From Vespula vulgaris (Eukaryota; Arthropoda; Insecta; Hymenoptera; Vespidae): a stretch of DNA of 64,000 nucleotides. How positions within the stretch are numbered: the first letter of the stretch is position 1; each line of letters begins with the position of its first letter. Below are positions 24,010 through 36,127 of the stretch, piece after piece. The notes under the pieces were generated by a model. It made no database searches. It worked only from the letters and a program-made list of their open reading frames with translations, and was not told where the DNA came from. The position numbers were made by a program, and so were the translations under genes. The stretch spans positions 7,559,501-7,623,500 of the forward strand of contig NC_066595.1 in the NCBI RefSeq assembly GCF_905475345.1. The letters run 5' to 3'.

Positions 24010-24068
<59 letters not shown>
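23963..24068. repeat. Long GA microsatellite with a GCGA start
   Basis: More than 100 purine-dominated bases. GAAAGAGA variants lead into GCGA tetramers (24002-24013) and then a pure GA run of about 55 bases. The same GCGA-to-GA transition occurs at 45.3 kb. Confidence 0.95.
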
Positions 24069-24076
<8 letters not shown>

Positions 24077-24179
24077 GAGTGAGAAACCCGCTGTGCATCT
24101 TTATCCCCCTTTTTCCCTCTCCTTCAACTGAGGGTACATACATTATCCACCCCTGATCCTCGATCCTGACCGACCGCCG

Positions 24180-24780
24180 TTTCGATAGGTACCGTACTGA
24201 ATTATAGAAACGCTTCTCTTTCTATATCATTCGATATCGCTTGTCTGACGCGTGCTTTTAATTCTACGTTCTATTTAACGAAAAATTCTTTTTATTCAAT
24301 GCATCGAACTAATTATTTTTAATCGTCAACATATCCGATAATGAAAATTTATTATTACTTAATAAAAATAATACAAAAATTTATTAATTAGAAAAATTTT
24401 TAACTTAAGTTTGTTTATTATTATTACTGTTAAACTAAGTTTACTCATTGTATTTGCGATATAGAGAAATTTCTAACGATTTAAAGGAAAGAATGAAATT
24501 GGAAAGTTGTATTACAATGGTTTTTTTTTAAAATTTTTTTTTAAGAATTTCCAGATTGTTGGATAATGGACTTTGAAAGCGAACCGAAAATAAAGTCTGT
24601 AAAGGTAATAAATATTTTTTTTCGTGTTTAGTCCTAGCCCTTTAAGTCCATGCAAAATTCGTGCAAAAAAGGAAAGAAAAAAGGTGATTGTCGAAGAGAC
24701 ACATTAAATTTTTGTAAAAGCTTTTCTCAGCCATTAGAGATATTATGTCGTAAAACGGAGAAGTGTCCTTCGAAAAAGTA
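24180..24780. other. AT-rich spacer, nothing supported
   Basis: Very AT-rich DNA with A/T homopolymers near 24520-24545. No frame over 60 codons and no paired splice signals. Confidence 0.45.
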
Positions 24781-24781
24781 A

Positions 24782-24806
24782 ATATATATATATATACACA
24801 CAATAT

Positions 24807-24856
<50 letters not shown>
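24782..24856. repeat. AT microsatellite with ACAC and ACAT interruptions
   Basis: TA run, then CACACA, ACATACAT, and a second pure AT run of about 35 bases. Confidence 0.93.
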
Positions 24857-24860
<4 letters not shown>

Positions 24861-25879
24861 ATATACTTTAAGGAATGAGAAGGTCATAGCAGATACCATT
24901 AATTTAAATATTTAACTTTTTAATTTAAATTCTTTCCTAGGAAACGATAACACGATCAATATCATTCATGATATATCGTTTATATGTGAAATATTTGGAA
25001 AAGAACTTTTGTTTAATCAGAATTTATTTAAAACGAATTACCCGCATCTCGTTACTCATTTACCACGATAGATCACAATAGCGATCGTAAACGTCGAATG
25101 GTCGATTAAGATCGAATTGACCACACGTAGGAGCTAAGATCCAATTACTTTTTGCACCCGGATCGATTTAAACGTTACCTACCTAATTCGGTTAATTAGT
25201 CAATTGGTTTAATTATTACGCCGTACAATCGGTAGTGGGATACTATTTCGGTTTTATCTCATTCCATTAGAATTTTCATTTATTTTATCCATTTCATCTA
25301 TTTACGAGTCATACTTTAAATTTGTGTAAATTATGTAAATTGTTATAGTATTTGTACGAAAAAAGGAGAAAATGGAAATACGTCGAATGGAACACCCGTA
25401 TCCACGCATACATACAAACCGAAATCACGGAAAGAACGAGGAGGCAAACAAAGAGGCGCGTGTGCACAAAATGTGTAAGAGCGACAAGAGATAGGGTCGG
25501 AAAGAGAGCGGATTGTACAAACAAGGAAACAGCCGCAGCCGGCCTCGTCTCATTTTGCTACAGTCTGTTCCAATCTCGCACGGCGATCGTTCGGTGATGG
25601 ATCGTTTTCTCTCTCAGCTTGTACAATTCTTTCATATTCGAAGAACTTTTAAAAGCTTGCTTCAAACGTATTTGCATCGTTAAAGTTATATCTTTAATAC
25701 TTTTGTTCTTAATAATATTGCGTTGTAGATAATTTTCATTCTAATAGGAAACAAGTATTCAAGGTTGCTTTACTTATAAAGTATTTAATAGATTAACGTC
25801 AAAAGAATACGATGAAACATTTGAAAAAAATGCTGACAGCATTTTAATCGAACATACGTTAGTTAAATACTATGAAATC

Positions 25880-26295
25880 GATATATACATACATATACAT
25901 ATATATATATATATGTATATATATGTGTGTGTCTGTATGTATATATGTATATATATACACACAATGTCTAATGTAAGGTCAAGAAATGATATTGCTTACA
26001 TATATAAAAGATGTTTTCATTGGAAACACACTAATCGCATTTCATTGAAGTTCCTATAGAGATAATTAGATATAATACACACACACACACATACCGTATT
26101 TAATTTTTTTTACGATATACACTCATATACATATACACAACGTATGTAATTATACTTACTATATATATATATATCTGTTTACGTATATATAAATATATAT
26201 ATATACATATATCTATAACGATTATATATAATATGTATATATAACGTGCGCGTGTATACACACACGCATACACACACGCACACAGAGAGGATATA
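25880..26295. repeat. Cluster of AT, GT/AC and ATAC microsatellites
   Basis: About 400 bases in which imperfect alternating purine-pyrimidine repeats recur: 25880-25963 (ATAC/AT/GT), 26076-26094 (AC), 26160-26215 (AT) and 26235-26287 (GT/AC around a GTGTATACAC palindrome). Alternating tracts of this kind can adopt left-handed or cruciform structure. No frame is supported. Confidence 0.85.
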
Positions 26296-26439
26296 GAAAT
26301 GAATTTAAGTCACATATGTACATACGGAATTCTCGATCTACTATTTCTCTCATAGCCTTGAAAACGAAAATCTCTTGGTCCAGATCGACGGTAAAATCAG
26401 GCGAATTTGAAGAAAAGGGAGCAGGGAAGGACAACGTTC

Positions 26440-26890
26440 TCGCATCCACTTTGAAAAGTGCCCTGTGACCCCACCTACGCTTTTCGATGAAGGAAGGTTA
26501 GGGGTCACTCGGCGCCCCTATTTTGCAAGCACCATCTCACCCTCTTTCTTTCTCTCTCTCTTTCGATTTCTCCCTCACTGCAGTGCATTTGAGTATAGAG
26601 TATAGTAGTGAAAAAGGGGAGAAGCGGTGATCTTCCATTGTTGAATTGAATCATCGCTTCGTATAGAATATTCAGGGATGGCCACTGGTCAGTAGCCATT
26701 ATTGTTGGCTAGCATTTATAAAGCGTTACCTTCGATAGTAGTAACAGTGGGGGCAACTACGAAACGGAAAATGGACACACTCCAATATGTGGCCCGTATA
26801 CCTACCGTTCTTTCATCCTTCCGCCTCGTACCGATTTAGCTCGTACCTATCCTAGGGTGCACCCCCGCATTCATCAATGAATTATTTGCA
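26440..26890. promoter_or_regulatory. Regulatory-looking unique block
   Basis: GC-richer block after the AT cluster. It has inverted nuclear-receptor-type half sites (GTGACCCC near 26466 and GGGGTCAC near 26501), a copy of the 16-mer GATGGCCACTGGTCAG (26677-26692) and a copy of AGGGTGCACCCCCGCA (26854-26869). Each 16-mer recurs elsewhere in the window. No gene is supported. Confidence 0.3.
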
Positions 26891-26999
26891 TTAATTGTTC
26901 TCAAGTAATGGTCTTTTCCAAACAAATTTCCGTTTGAAGAATTCATAGGCTTTACGACCGTACTGAAAAACCTTTTAACGAAGGCACGTAAACGTTAGT

Positions 27000-28050
27000 A
27001 ACCTTGACCATTCTTTTCAAATGTCATTTCTAGATTTATCGTTATATTATCGATTTTATCGTTAAAATTTATTACCGATTCGAAAATTGCAGATACTTTG
27101 TGATAATATCGCAATAAAGAAAAAAGAGAAGTAAAAGTTATACGATATTTTCTATAGAATGTAATATTGTAAAAAATAAAACGTAATATACAAATATCGA
27201 GCGAAGGTCCAGATTGGATCAATATGCTATACGTATTCCGTATGTTTTGCGATGACTGTTAGAAAGAAGACAGTAGGGTTACAAGTTGAGCTTTTAATCA
27301 TTCATATGGAACGTAATATGTAACTTTCACAAGATTAAACGTTCTAAAGTCCGTATTAGAAAATATATCAGGATACAAAGTCTATGTTATTCTGAAGAAA
27401 ATCTACCTGAAAACGAAAAGATCGGAAACGATTTTGATCTTTAGCTGAAACTAGAAGCGTGCAAAAAAAAAAATGTAAGAATTTTTCGACATGCTAATGT
27501 AAAGATCTGTCGGAATCTGTCGGATAAGGCTCATAGGGATCACTAAGACTCTCATTATGTTCATAGCCACGTTTTCGATACGTGCCATCGTAGATGAGCA
27601 TAGATTCGAAAGAATCCATTGAAAATGTTACAAGGCAAGTCATCTCCGGCATCGAATCCTCGCGAAAAGCGTATTTACCTATCTATGTATTATACAAAAA
27701 TGACTGATCTTTTTCAGAGAGCACAGAAAGCTTGTCATTAATATTTCAACGTATTCTAACGAGCGGCTTAGTTTAAAGTTGTCGAAAAGGAAAGTTCTTC
27801 AAAAGTTCTTTCAATATTCCGTTTTGAACCTCTAGTGTTTCACATTAAAAAAAATGAATAGTCATTAGTTGCGGCATCATTGATAATTTTGAAATTTTAG
27901 GGAAGAAATCTTTTCTTCCGGATGTTCGCGAGAAAATGAGAATTCTCGAGGAACATTATGGAATAGTTAACACACCGTGCAGAGTTGCATTTTAAATGAA
28001 GGGTCGTCTAGGACCAACGGAAGATGGAAAATTACGGTCGCATCGACACC
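27000..28050. other. No gene seen
   Basis: AT-rich spacer. An acceptor-like TTTTTCAG near 27718 has no partner donor with an open frame. Confidence 0.4.
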
Positions 28051-28289
28051 GGGAAAAATTATGGAAAGAGCGGTTCGTTATTAGCGTCGAAAACGATTTT
28101 CACGTCGAACGAGCCGAAAAGAAGAGGCTCCGATGTAAACCGCATTCCATATGCCTTCTGAGCTGAGGGCTTACGGAGCAAAAGAACACGAGAGAGATAA
28201 AGATGGATGGAGAGAAAGAGAGTAAGCTTAGCCGGCTCTGCGACCCAGGAAGTAGGTAGTAATTTCGAGCACAAGGCCCACCGAAATTA

Positions 28290-28430
28290 GCAGGCAAAGA
28301 GCCGAGAGATGATTTTCCAAAATAACACGTCCCGATACAATGGGAAGGCAATTTCCCGAGCACCAGCTGCTGCCACCTATCTGATTTATCATCTCGCCTA
28401 CTCCTCTATATCCCACTTACTCTCGCGTGA
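28290..28430. promoter_or_regulatory. Regulatory-looking block with E-box and Rel-like dyad
   Basis: Unique block with GGGAAGGCAATTTCCC (near 28341; GGGAA/TTCCC dyad resembling Rel/NF-kB half sites), the proneural-type E-box CAGCTG inside ACCAGCTGCTGCCACC, and two GATA-type cores (TATCTG, TTATCATC). It lies just upstream of a strong acceptor at 28448. The sites are short and individually weak. Confidence 0.28.
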
Positions 28431-28448
28431 TCGCTTCTCCTTTTTCAG

Positions 28449-28578
28449 CAGCATACTTCATCAAGGTGCTAACACGACGCAATACTTACGATTACCATAT
28501 CCAAAGAGGAAAAGCGATAGATTGATCTCTAATTACTCGTATTACGATAAAAACAGAATAACATTAATCCACAGTTGA
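28449..28578 (+). CDS. Candidate terminal coding exon (42 codons)
   Basis: A strong acceptor (CTCCTTTTTCAG, ending 28448) is followed by a frame (after one base) open for 42 codons to TGA at 28578. The peptide is balanced, with Tyr, Arg and Ser rich segments, and contains no repeat. The frame is also open upstream of the acceptor, so it does not start there by necessity. No family is recognised. Confidence 0.2.
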
Positions 28579-29399
28579 ATTTGCAAAGTTAAATGATACG
28601 TTTAGGATATCTAGTTTGGTCGTTAAAATCGCGGCAATAGCGAACATAGAGGAGACGTTAGTTGACCAAGGGGAAGGAGGTTTGTTCAATCGGTTATTGA
28701 TTGGAAATGTAAGCTGGAGCTTGCTCGAGGGAGAGGCCAGTGCTCGAACAGTCCGACAGATGGCCACTGGTCAGCGGAACCTTTTGCTTCATCGAACCTC
28801 ACCAATTGGGAAAATTACTTTTCCTTTCCTATCCTGCCAAAATTGTTCGTCTTATTTCGAAGGCATTTCCAAAGGATTACGATATAGCCAGATCGACGAA
28901 GGAACCTTTGCTCTTTACTTCGCTCCAATACTGACCGCAAAGTTATTTCAAGTTTGAAACGACGCCGGGCCGACGTCTTTCGACCTTCTTGATTAAGTCA
29001 ACGTTATCCTTCATTTCGTTCGGTCGTGATTTTTCTATTTCTTAGTCTACCATTGGTCAGGACGTCTTTCAAAATACACAGACGAATCCGAAGAAAAGTC
29101 CGGACTTTGGATTTTCGAAACAGGTGGAAAAGGATAACGAGAAGGAAGAAAAAGGCAGGATCGTCACGTAACAAGCAAAATCCACGTCTTCCTCCACTCT
29201 CCCCCACTTTTCGTTCACGATCATCGCCAACCGCAGCATCACCACCGTCGACTCGCGAGACTCCGGCTCCCTCGCATCCCCCGCGGCCAATCTTTTCAAT
29301 TTAAAGTCAAGTATTATGGCTTAAATTGCATTATGGTTTCCTTCCCCACGAGGAGGTAGGCCGGCCGGAGAGAGGAGCAGCAACGAAGGGCGGCTCCTT

Positions 29400-29540
29400 G
29401 TAAGCAAGACTCAATCACGCCGCTTAACCTCCGACCCCAACGTTAGCAACGCACACGCATACGCACACGTAAACGCACACGAACGCATAATCGCAAGACG
29501 AACGAGAGAGATAGCACGACTAAGCCTCACGTGCCGCTCG
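29400..29540. other. ACGCACAC-rich patch
   Basis: Imperfect repeats of the hexamer ACGCAC/ACACGT-type (29445-29490) in CpG-rich DNA. No gene is supported; an all-C/T patch follows at 29560-29625. Confidence 0.5.
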
Positions 29541-30131
29541 CATCTTTTCGGTGCAACCGATCGTCCCTCCTTCTTCTTCCTCCTCTCTTTTTCTCTTATC
29601 CTTCCTCTCCACTTTCTTTCCACGATGCAATGAAATTAGCCACCAAAACCTGTCGGAACACACCCGGTACGTGCGAACATTCGATGGGATTTCTCTGTTG
29701 TCTCGACGTAACGACTTTACCTCGGTATACCGTCCGTAAAGTAACGATCGTATTAATACCTCTTGCTTCTTTTTCACGCTTCTTTAAACGTTCCTAAAAT
29801 CGATATTACCACTAAATTTTCAATTCGATCTAACTTGCGTATGGAGTAGGATATTTTTCTTTCTTGTCGTAAAAGAAACCTTGAGTCATACGGAAAGATT
29901 CAAAGATACGATGAGGAGAGAGTCGGTCCGTAGAGAGAACCCGGCAACTCGCATATTTTTCACGCGAATGAATGAAGCGACCCGGCCCAAGCCTGACCTT
30001 GAACTTAGTCGTCGAGAAGCGAAAAAATCCGTGCGTTCCCCTCGACCTAGAGGCCTTCTCTTTCTCTCTCTTCTCACCGTAATAACGCGTTCCGTGCTGT
30101 CCATAAGGTAGATAGGTATGTAAGAGATACC

Positions 30132-30134
<3 letters not shown>

Positions 30135-30182
<48 letters not shown>
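30135..30182. repeat. CT dinucleotide microsatellite
   Basis: About 22 CT units. Confidence 0.94.
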
Positions 30183-30551
30183 TTTTTCTCTGCTATCCCT
30201 TTTCCGTATTACGTTATCGGTTGCCCCGCCGCACATGGAACGCGCAAGTGCATTCAGCATACGGTCGCCGGTCGATAAGCCTCGAAAACTGTTTCTTTTT
30301 TCTTTTTTTTCTTTTTTTTTTATTTCTCTTCAACACTTTTGCGATCGATTTTCTTCGTCGCGATATCTTGGACGGTACTCAGGAGATTGAATAAGGGAAA
30401 AATAAAAAGGAAAATAAGCATTCTGATAAATGCAAAAGGTCTAGGCTATATTTGGAAAGTATCATTATTCAACAAATTCATAATTCTTCTGTCTCTCATA
30501 ACGAAGGCTATCGCGAGTAGGCGCTGGATGGAAAATAGTTTTATCACCTTA

Positions 30552-30640
30552 GCCTCTCTCTCTCTCTCTCTCTTTCTTACACATATATACACACACAAAC
30601 ACACGTACATACACACGTATTCTTTCTCTCTCTTCGGGAG
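30552..30640. repeat. CT run followed by an AC/CACGTA run
   Basis: CT units (30553-30575), then imperfect ACAC/ACAT units to about 30617, then a second short CT run. Confidence 0.85.
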
Positions 30641-30654
30641 TAATCCCTAAGTAA

Positions 30655-30850
30655 TATATTTCTCAGGGATAATTGCAGCCAACGATTTCGTGCTGCTCGT
30701 TCAGATCCCGCAGATAGCGGCTGGCTGTAGCGTTGGAATAGGCGGAATTGCACGTGCAATACGCGGTATCTATCGTGCTTGGCCGGTATCGCACACCACT
30801 TCGAAGTATCTACGTTTCTACATACATAGACGGTAGATTGCACTCGCGCA
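30655..30850. promoter_or_regulatory. Regulatory-looking block with a 14-bp palindrome
   Basis: Unique GC-rich block. At 30747-30760 lies the perfect palindrome ATTGCACGTGCAAT centred on the E-box CACGTG. GCAGCC, GCGGCTGGCTG and GGCCGG motifs surround it. bHLH-type factors bind CACGTG in insects; the extended 14-bp symmetry is uncommon by chance. Confidence 0.35.
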
Positions 30851-31099
30851 CGGCTCGGTACTACTTAGAGCTATCCTCGTGGTAGGAGGTAAAGGCATTT
30901 ACCAAGGGAGAAGGACGGATAACACGAGGAAGAAGATGAAGCAGAAGAAGGAGAAAGCAAGAGAAAGAGTGAGGGAGAGTGAAAGAGAAAGAAAGAGAAA
31001 GAAGATGACGTGCAAGAGCGAGAACGAGTACTGATAGAGCGTAACTGACTTCTTGGCCGGTGCATATTACCGGGCTGTTAGAGGGCGGAGCCGGCTGAT

Positions 31100-32220
31100 G
31101 AGTTAGCAACGTATTGACTTTATAATAATCACGTTAGCCGGTCCACCATGATCCCATGCTATTACGCGCGGTTTCGCGCGATTTCACGTACCGGGTGATC
31201 GCCCTTCGCGGATAGAATTAGCTTTGTTTTTCTAACATACGAGAATCATTGCTAATCAAGAGAGAAATTTTTTCAAGAGTGACTTCGGATCGAGAAATAT
31301 CAAAATCGATAATATGCAAGTTAAAATAAAGAGTTTTAACCGCGTAAGTCATATTCGATATCGACTTTAACGTCGATATTAAGAAAATAAGTATTTCTAT
31401 ACCGTTCGTTAATTATTACATTCGCGGTTCGTACTAAAAGTAAAATTATTCAACTTGGAGTTCGAATTTTGCGATTGCTCCTAAAGAAATTTATTCGAGC
31501 TTCACTTTTATATCGATATTCTTCGAGTTAATAAAAAAATTCCTCTTATAAGATCGGCCGATCGTTCGTTCGAGAAAAGGCAAACTCCTATAAAGAGAAT
31601 ATTTCTTGACCTTAATCAGTAGTTCCATTTACTTTTAATGGGCAATTAGTCGTTTGAAATAAAATCGTAAGAGAAAGAAAACAAAGATCCTTGAGATGTT
31701 TTAGATAGAACAAGATCCGCCTAGGTATTCTCTCTTCTATACCTTTCTTCAAAGGTCATCGACGAAAAAATAATCTTATTTAGATTCTCCCAAAAAATAG
31801 GAACAACTTAATTTCTGATATTCCGAAGAGAACACGATCTTAAAATAGGAATAATTTATTGCCAGATCTATAGAGTTTGAAAGATCGTAGGAAAGATCGA
31901 TCTATTGGATCGGATTTCGATGATTATCACAGGAAGATATATCGTCGACGGTAAAAGTCAGTTTTGCAACGACCAGTAGAGTGGGCAGCGCACGCTGTGG
32001 TAACGGTCGGTAGAATCCTGACCTCCAATCTCACCTCAATTTGCCTACACGCCGCCATTTGCGTCAGCGAGAGCGGGGTACGGCCTATCTAAAATTATGA
32101 TCTCAAAAATCGTTCTCGCGTGTGTGCGCGCGCTCTCGCGTCTCTCCTCGGTGTAATCCATTAATTATAGAAAATCGCGCGATATTATAAATTTCATACG
32201 TAATGGGTAGGTACACTTTG
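31100..32220. other. No gene seen
   Basis: CpG-rich but AT-leaning spacer. A GC-richer patch at 31975-32090 (GGTAACGGTCGG, CGCCGCCATTTGCG) may be regulatory. No paired splice sites and no long frame. Confidence 0.35.
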
Positions 32221-32239
32221 CGGTGAGTCGCAACGTATC

Positions 32240-32342
32240 TTTCTTCTTTCTCTCTCTCTCTCTCTCTTTCTCCGTCTCTCTCTCTCTCTCTTTCTCCGTC
32301 TCTCTCTCTCTCTTTCTTTTTCTCTCTCTCTCTTTCTCTCTT
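32240..32342. repeat. CT microsatellite with CCGTCTCT repeats
   Basis: CT units broken by a TTTCTCCGTCTC segment that occurs twice about 27 bases apart, a higher-order duplication inside the array. Confidence 0.88.
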
Positions 32343-32399
32343 TGTCGTTTTGTTTCTTGTTTTTCTTTACGTTAGGCACGTACACGCTCGATCGATAAT

Positions 32400-34460
32400 T
32401 CAGTCGAATAATTAATTACGATCTTACGAACGATAAATTAGTCAAATTCATCAAAGTTCGTTATCGGTCTCAGTATTATCGAGTTTTTTTCTAGCGATAA
32501 TCTCTTACATTATCGTCGAGAGATCGATTTAGTTAATTACTTACTTGTTTCATTGGAACGACCCATTAAAATGGACTAATGGCAAGCATGGTCCTAATTC
32601 TAACGTTGCCTCATACTTTTCTGAACAAAAACGATAGACGAAGCAAACTTTCTCACGTTGCTATTTCATGCGTAACGAGTAGGTACAATAATTTAACGTA
32701 ATTTTTCGTTGGTCTACTTTTATCGTAGATCTTCTTTCAAAAAATAATGTTCAATGTGTTACTTAACCCGATTATGCAGGCGTATATTAACCATTATGTC
32801 CAATTCATTAGGATTTAATAGTCCCATGCCGAGGCGTGAAACTATGTCGTCTCTTATTTGTTAAGTGATTCATTGCTCGAAATGGCGCGATTTATTTGAA
32901 GGATCCGCGTTTGCTAGCACCTGTCGCGATGACAAATGAAGATCCTAACGGCGTCATTCACGAACGATATTCCAAGGCGCAACTTTAATATGGCCTAATC
33001 GACTGTTCGATTAGCAGATATCTTTATACATCTTCTTCATCGTTATTAATCCTTAACATTTGCGTAAGCTTTACGAACGGTTTGCGTATAATTAATAAAA
33101 TTAGTTTCAATACGTTAAATCATTAAATTTACTATTTATTGCAAAGAAAATTATTTTTAATTCTCGTTCGAAGAATAATTATTATATAAATCATTTTATA
33201 CTTTCGTATTTTAAACTAATTAATTAAAATTCGCCAGATCGAATACGTTCATTCAATTTTGAAGTAATTTTAAGTAAAGTTAATGAGAATAAATCTTTTT
33301 ATTCGTTCGAGATTCTTTTAAAAAGAGGGTAAGGCATAGATCCGATCTTTTTCCGGTAAAAAAAGGTCGATTTGAAACAATTAGGTGGAAGGTAGCGAGT
33401 TGGCAAGAGCGCAAGAAAGTCGAGTTAAATCAGATTTCAATTGGAACGACGGGAGATCCTCGTCGGAGATAAGTGATGTGTGTGTTTCTCGTTCGTTATA
33501 TTCGAAATATTCTCTGAATCGTAAGGAATATGTAGACTTCTTATTAAGGGATTCTCTGGCAGTCATTTTGATTGAATATAAAAGTGAAAAGAAAAATGAG
33601 ACCTTTTTCTTTTCTTTTTTATTTATTTACTTATAAATTCGCAATTACCTAAGAAAAGAATCTTCTCTGTTTTTTCGAACTCGACACCGCGTCTGTATAT
33701 CGCGAGCAATCTCAAACATCGAACGAGGTAGTAAGACCTGATCGATTTAGCGCCAAATGTCGCCATGTTTTACACACGGCAATAATGGTCGAAATCTATG
33801 TAGCCAATATTTCAAGTCACCCTTTCTCGCCACCCCTCCAACGACATATGAAACTTCCATGTAATAGTTTGGACACGTAGACTCCGGTTATTGGTTCGCA
33901 TACGGACGATATTCGATAATTCAATTGTACGATAAAATGGAAATATAAATAGCACTTTGGAGATTAGAATCCTCTTATAACTCGCTAAAAGGTAGATAGT
34001 AATGAGTAATGATGTTGGAAATAGTACGAAGGCACCTTGAAAAATTCAATTTAATCTAGAAAAATGATCTTCGACTATTCTTCGACTACCCTTTTGGGCT
34101 TATTCTTCCTAAAATATGTTTCGCAAGAGTTCTTTCAGCAAATGACATTTAAATACATTCTTAAAATTTAAGAATAGGATGGTCGAGAAAAGAAGAATGA
34201 TGGTCTTAAGGGAGAAATATCTCTTTAGTTCAAAGTACAAGAGAAAGGATTGAACATAAGTTACACGCGTTTGTATTGTTACACGCTTTAACGATTTTTA
34301 AAATTACCATTTACCAAAAGGGTACAAAAGATGTTTGAAATTATTATTTAAAAGAAAAATACCTTCCTCAACGTTCTCTATTATTTCGTCAAATTCATAT
34401 GATGAACATCACCTATTTCTTTTTAATCACAGTCATGATTTATCGTACGACATTCGACCA
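32400..34460. other. No gene seen
   Basis: AT-rich spacer, the emptiest part of the window. Short frames at 33381-33636 on both strands overlap and are taken as chance. A GC-richer patch at 32880-32990 and GGCGCCA-type sites near 33750 are the only deviations. Confidence 0.4.
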
Positions 34461-34479
34461 TTTTTTCTACAATATTCGT

Positions 34480-34710
34480 ATTATGGTCCATTCCCGGGTC
34501 GGTGACACCCAATGAAAAAAAGGACAGAGTCGATCTCGCAACACATGTCCCGGTGAAAGCGTCGGCGATTCGATAATATTTTAGGGCGGCCACCCTTCCC
34601 CTCGTCCTTCAAAAACTGCTGGTGCATGTGTCGGCACAAGAAACATAATGTTATCAAGCTGTCCAGGAGAAGCCACCGTCGTTGAGGAAGGAGGAGATCC
34701 TCGTGGGACT
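34480..34710. promoter_or_regulatory. Regulatory-looking unique block
   Basis: GC-richer block with CCCGGGTCGGTGACACC, ACACATGTCCCGG and GGGCGGCCACCCTT motifs and no open frame. The GCCACCCTT core recurs near 22.9 and 39.7 kb. Confidence 0.25.
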
Positions 34711-35406
34711 TGGTCCTTCCTCTCGACCACTTCGTTCTTATTGATATACCGAATAAACACGTTTGGCAGCTAGGTGGGAGCGGCTTTGCGAGGCAAATAG
34801 CTTTGGAAAGAATTCTTCTTTATAGGATCATCTTCCCTCTCTTTCTCTCTCTCTCCTTTCTCTCCCTCATTTTATTCCATCTTTTAACGATCCTCATCAT
34901 ACTGCTATAATTCATGAACGAAACGTCGAAAGAAGATTTCTTTAAATGCCAGTTCATTATTCATAGATTCGAGTTAACGTGAAATTCGACTCGTTTTTAA
35001 CCAATGCGCATAGACAATATTCGCTTAGATGATATTTTCGAAGGCAAATCGACGTTTAAAGCCGCCAATAGGAATCTCATTGAGTCTCTCGTTTCACCCT
35101 CGTGGCTTTTAAGTTTCGACCCTTATCGACCATCCGAGACTTTAGCGCTCGGTCAGAAACGGTCGGGCAGTAAATAAAGATGGGTAGTTTTCCCATCAAC
35201 GTGGTCGAACGTGGATGTACAGACAAGAGGGAGAACTGGTATATGTGTACTCGCGGGCGTAGGTACTTCTCTTCTACAAGACGGTTTTAAATTCCGCGAG
35301 TCAAAGCGATGTTTGACATGGAAATGTTGAACGATGCATTAAACATGCTGCGAGGAGTGCTTTCTCTCTTTTCTCTATGCTCGGAAAGCTTCTATAGTAA
35401 GAAGGG

Positions 35407-35408
<2 letters not shown>

Positions 35409-35438
<30 letters not shown>
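35409..35438. repeat. CT dinucleotide microsatellite
   Basis: About 14 CT units. Confidence 0.92.
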
Positions 35439-35441
<3 letters not shown>

Positions 35442-36127
35442 CCTCCGTTATATCTCGTATCTTTCGTAGCTCGTCGTCTTTCGGCACATTGTCCGAGCAA
35501 TATTTATTTAAGCAAATGAAAGGATCCGTTGCGACGCTATTGCTTTTCCTTCGTCTCGATTTTCCCTCAAAGTTGACACACACATACATACACGACAGAT
35601 ATATAGATACATACACGAGTAGCGCGGGACAAGAAAAAAAGAAAAGCAAAGGAATATAAAAAAAATAGAAAGAGAGAATCGGTGATTGGCAAGAGGCAAG
35701 CAAAAATACCAAGTACTGGAACGGAGCGGAAGTGGGCACCCGCGGAGGGCCAATTTCATCGGGCTCTGCCGTAAAAGGAACTCCCTCCATTGTCCGGCAA
35801 ATGACATCAAGCTTATTGCATTATTTAAAGAGTCTTACTTGAAGACCGTTTTAAGTCGCCGACCCTCGATCGTCGACTGTGTGTGCCGGCGGCTACTGTC
35901 GTCAAAAAGCGGCAGAAAATCTCAGAGGGACAGAAACCGAGATTACGTTTCGTGCGTAATGTTCTTTTCGAAAGACCGCTCAATCGAGGAGAGACCATAA
36001 CGAGTTGAAGTCGGTATCTTTAAATCATCATTTTCGTTTTCGAATTATACATGTTGTTATTATAAAAAAAAATGAATAATAGGAAATAATCGAATATTAG
36101 TAGAAAGAAAAATAGAAAGATACTTAC

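Noticed and set aside
28616..28957. 113-codon plus-strand frame
   Set aside because: It starts at TTG, and the minus strand is open over the same bases with equally plausible composition, so openness is not informative.
30834..30860. ATTGCACTCG resembling the miR-92/25 seed
   Set aside because: The rest does not follow the mature miR-92 sequence, and no pairing arm was found nearby.
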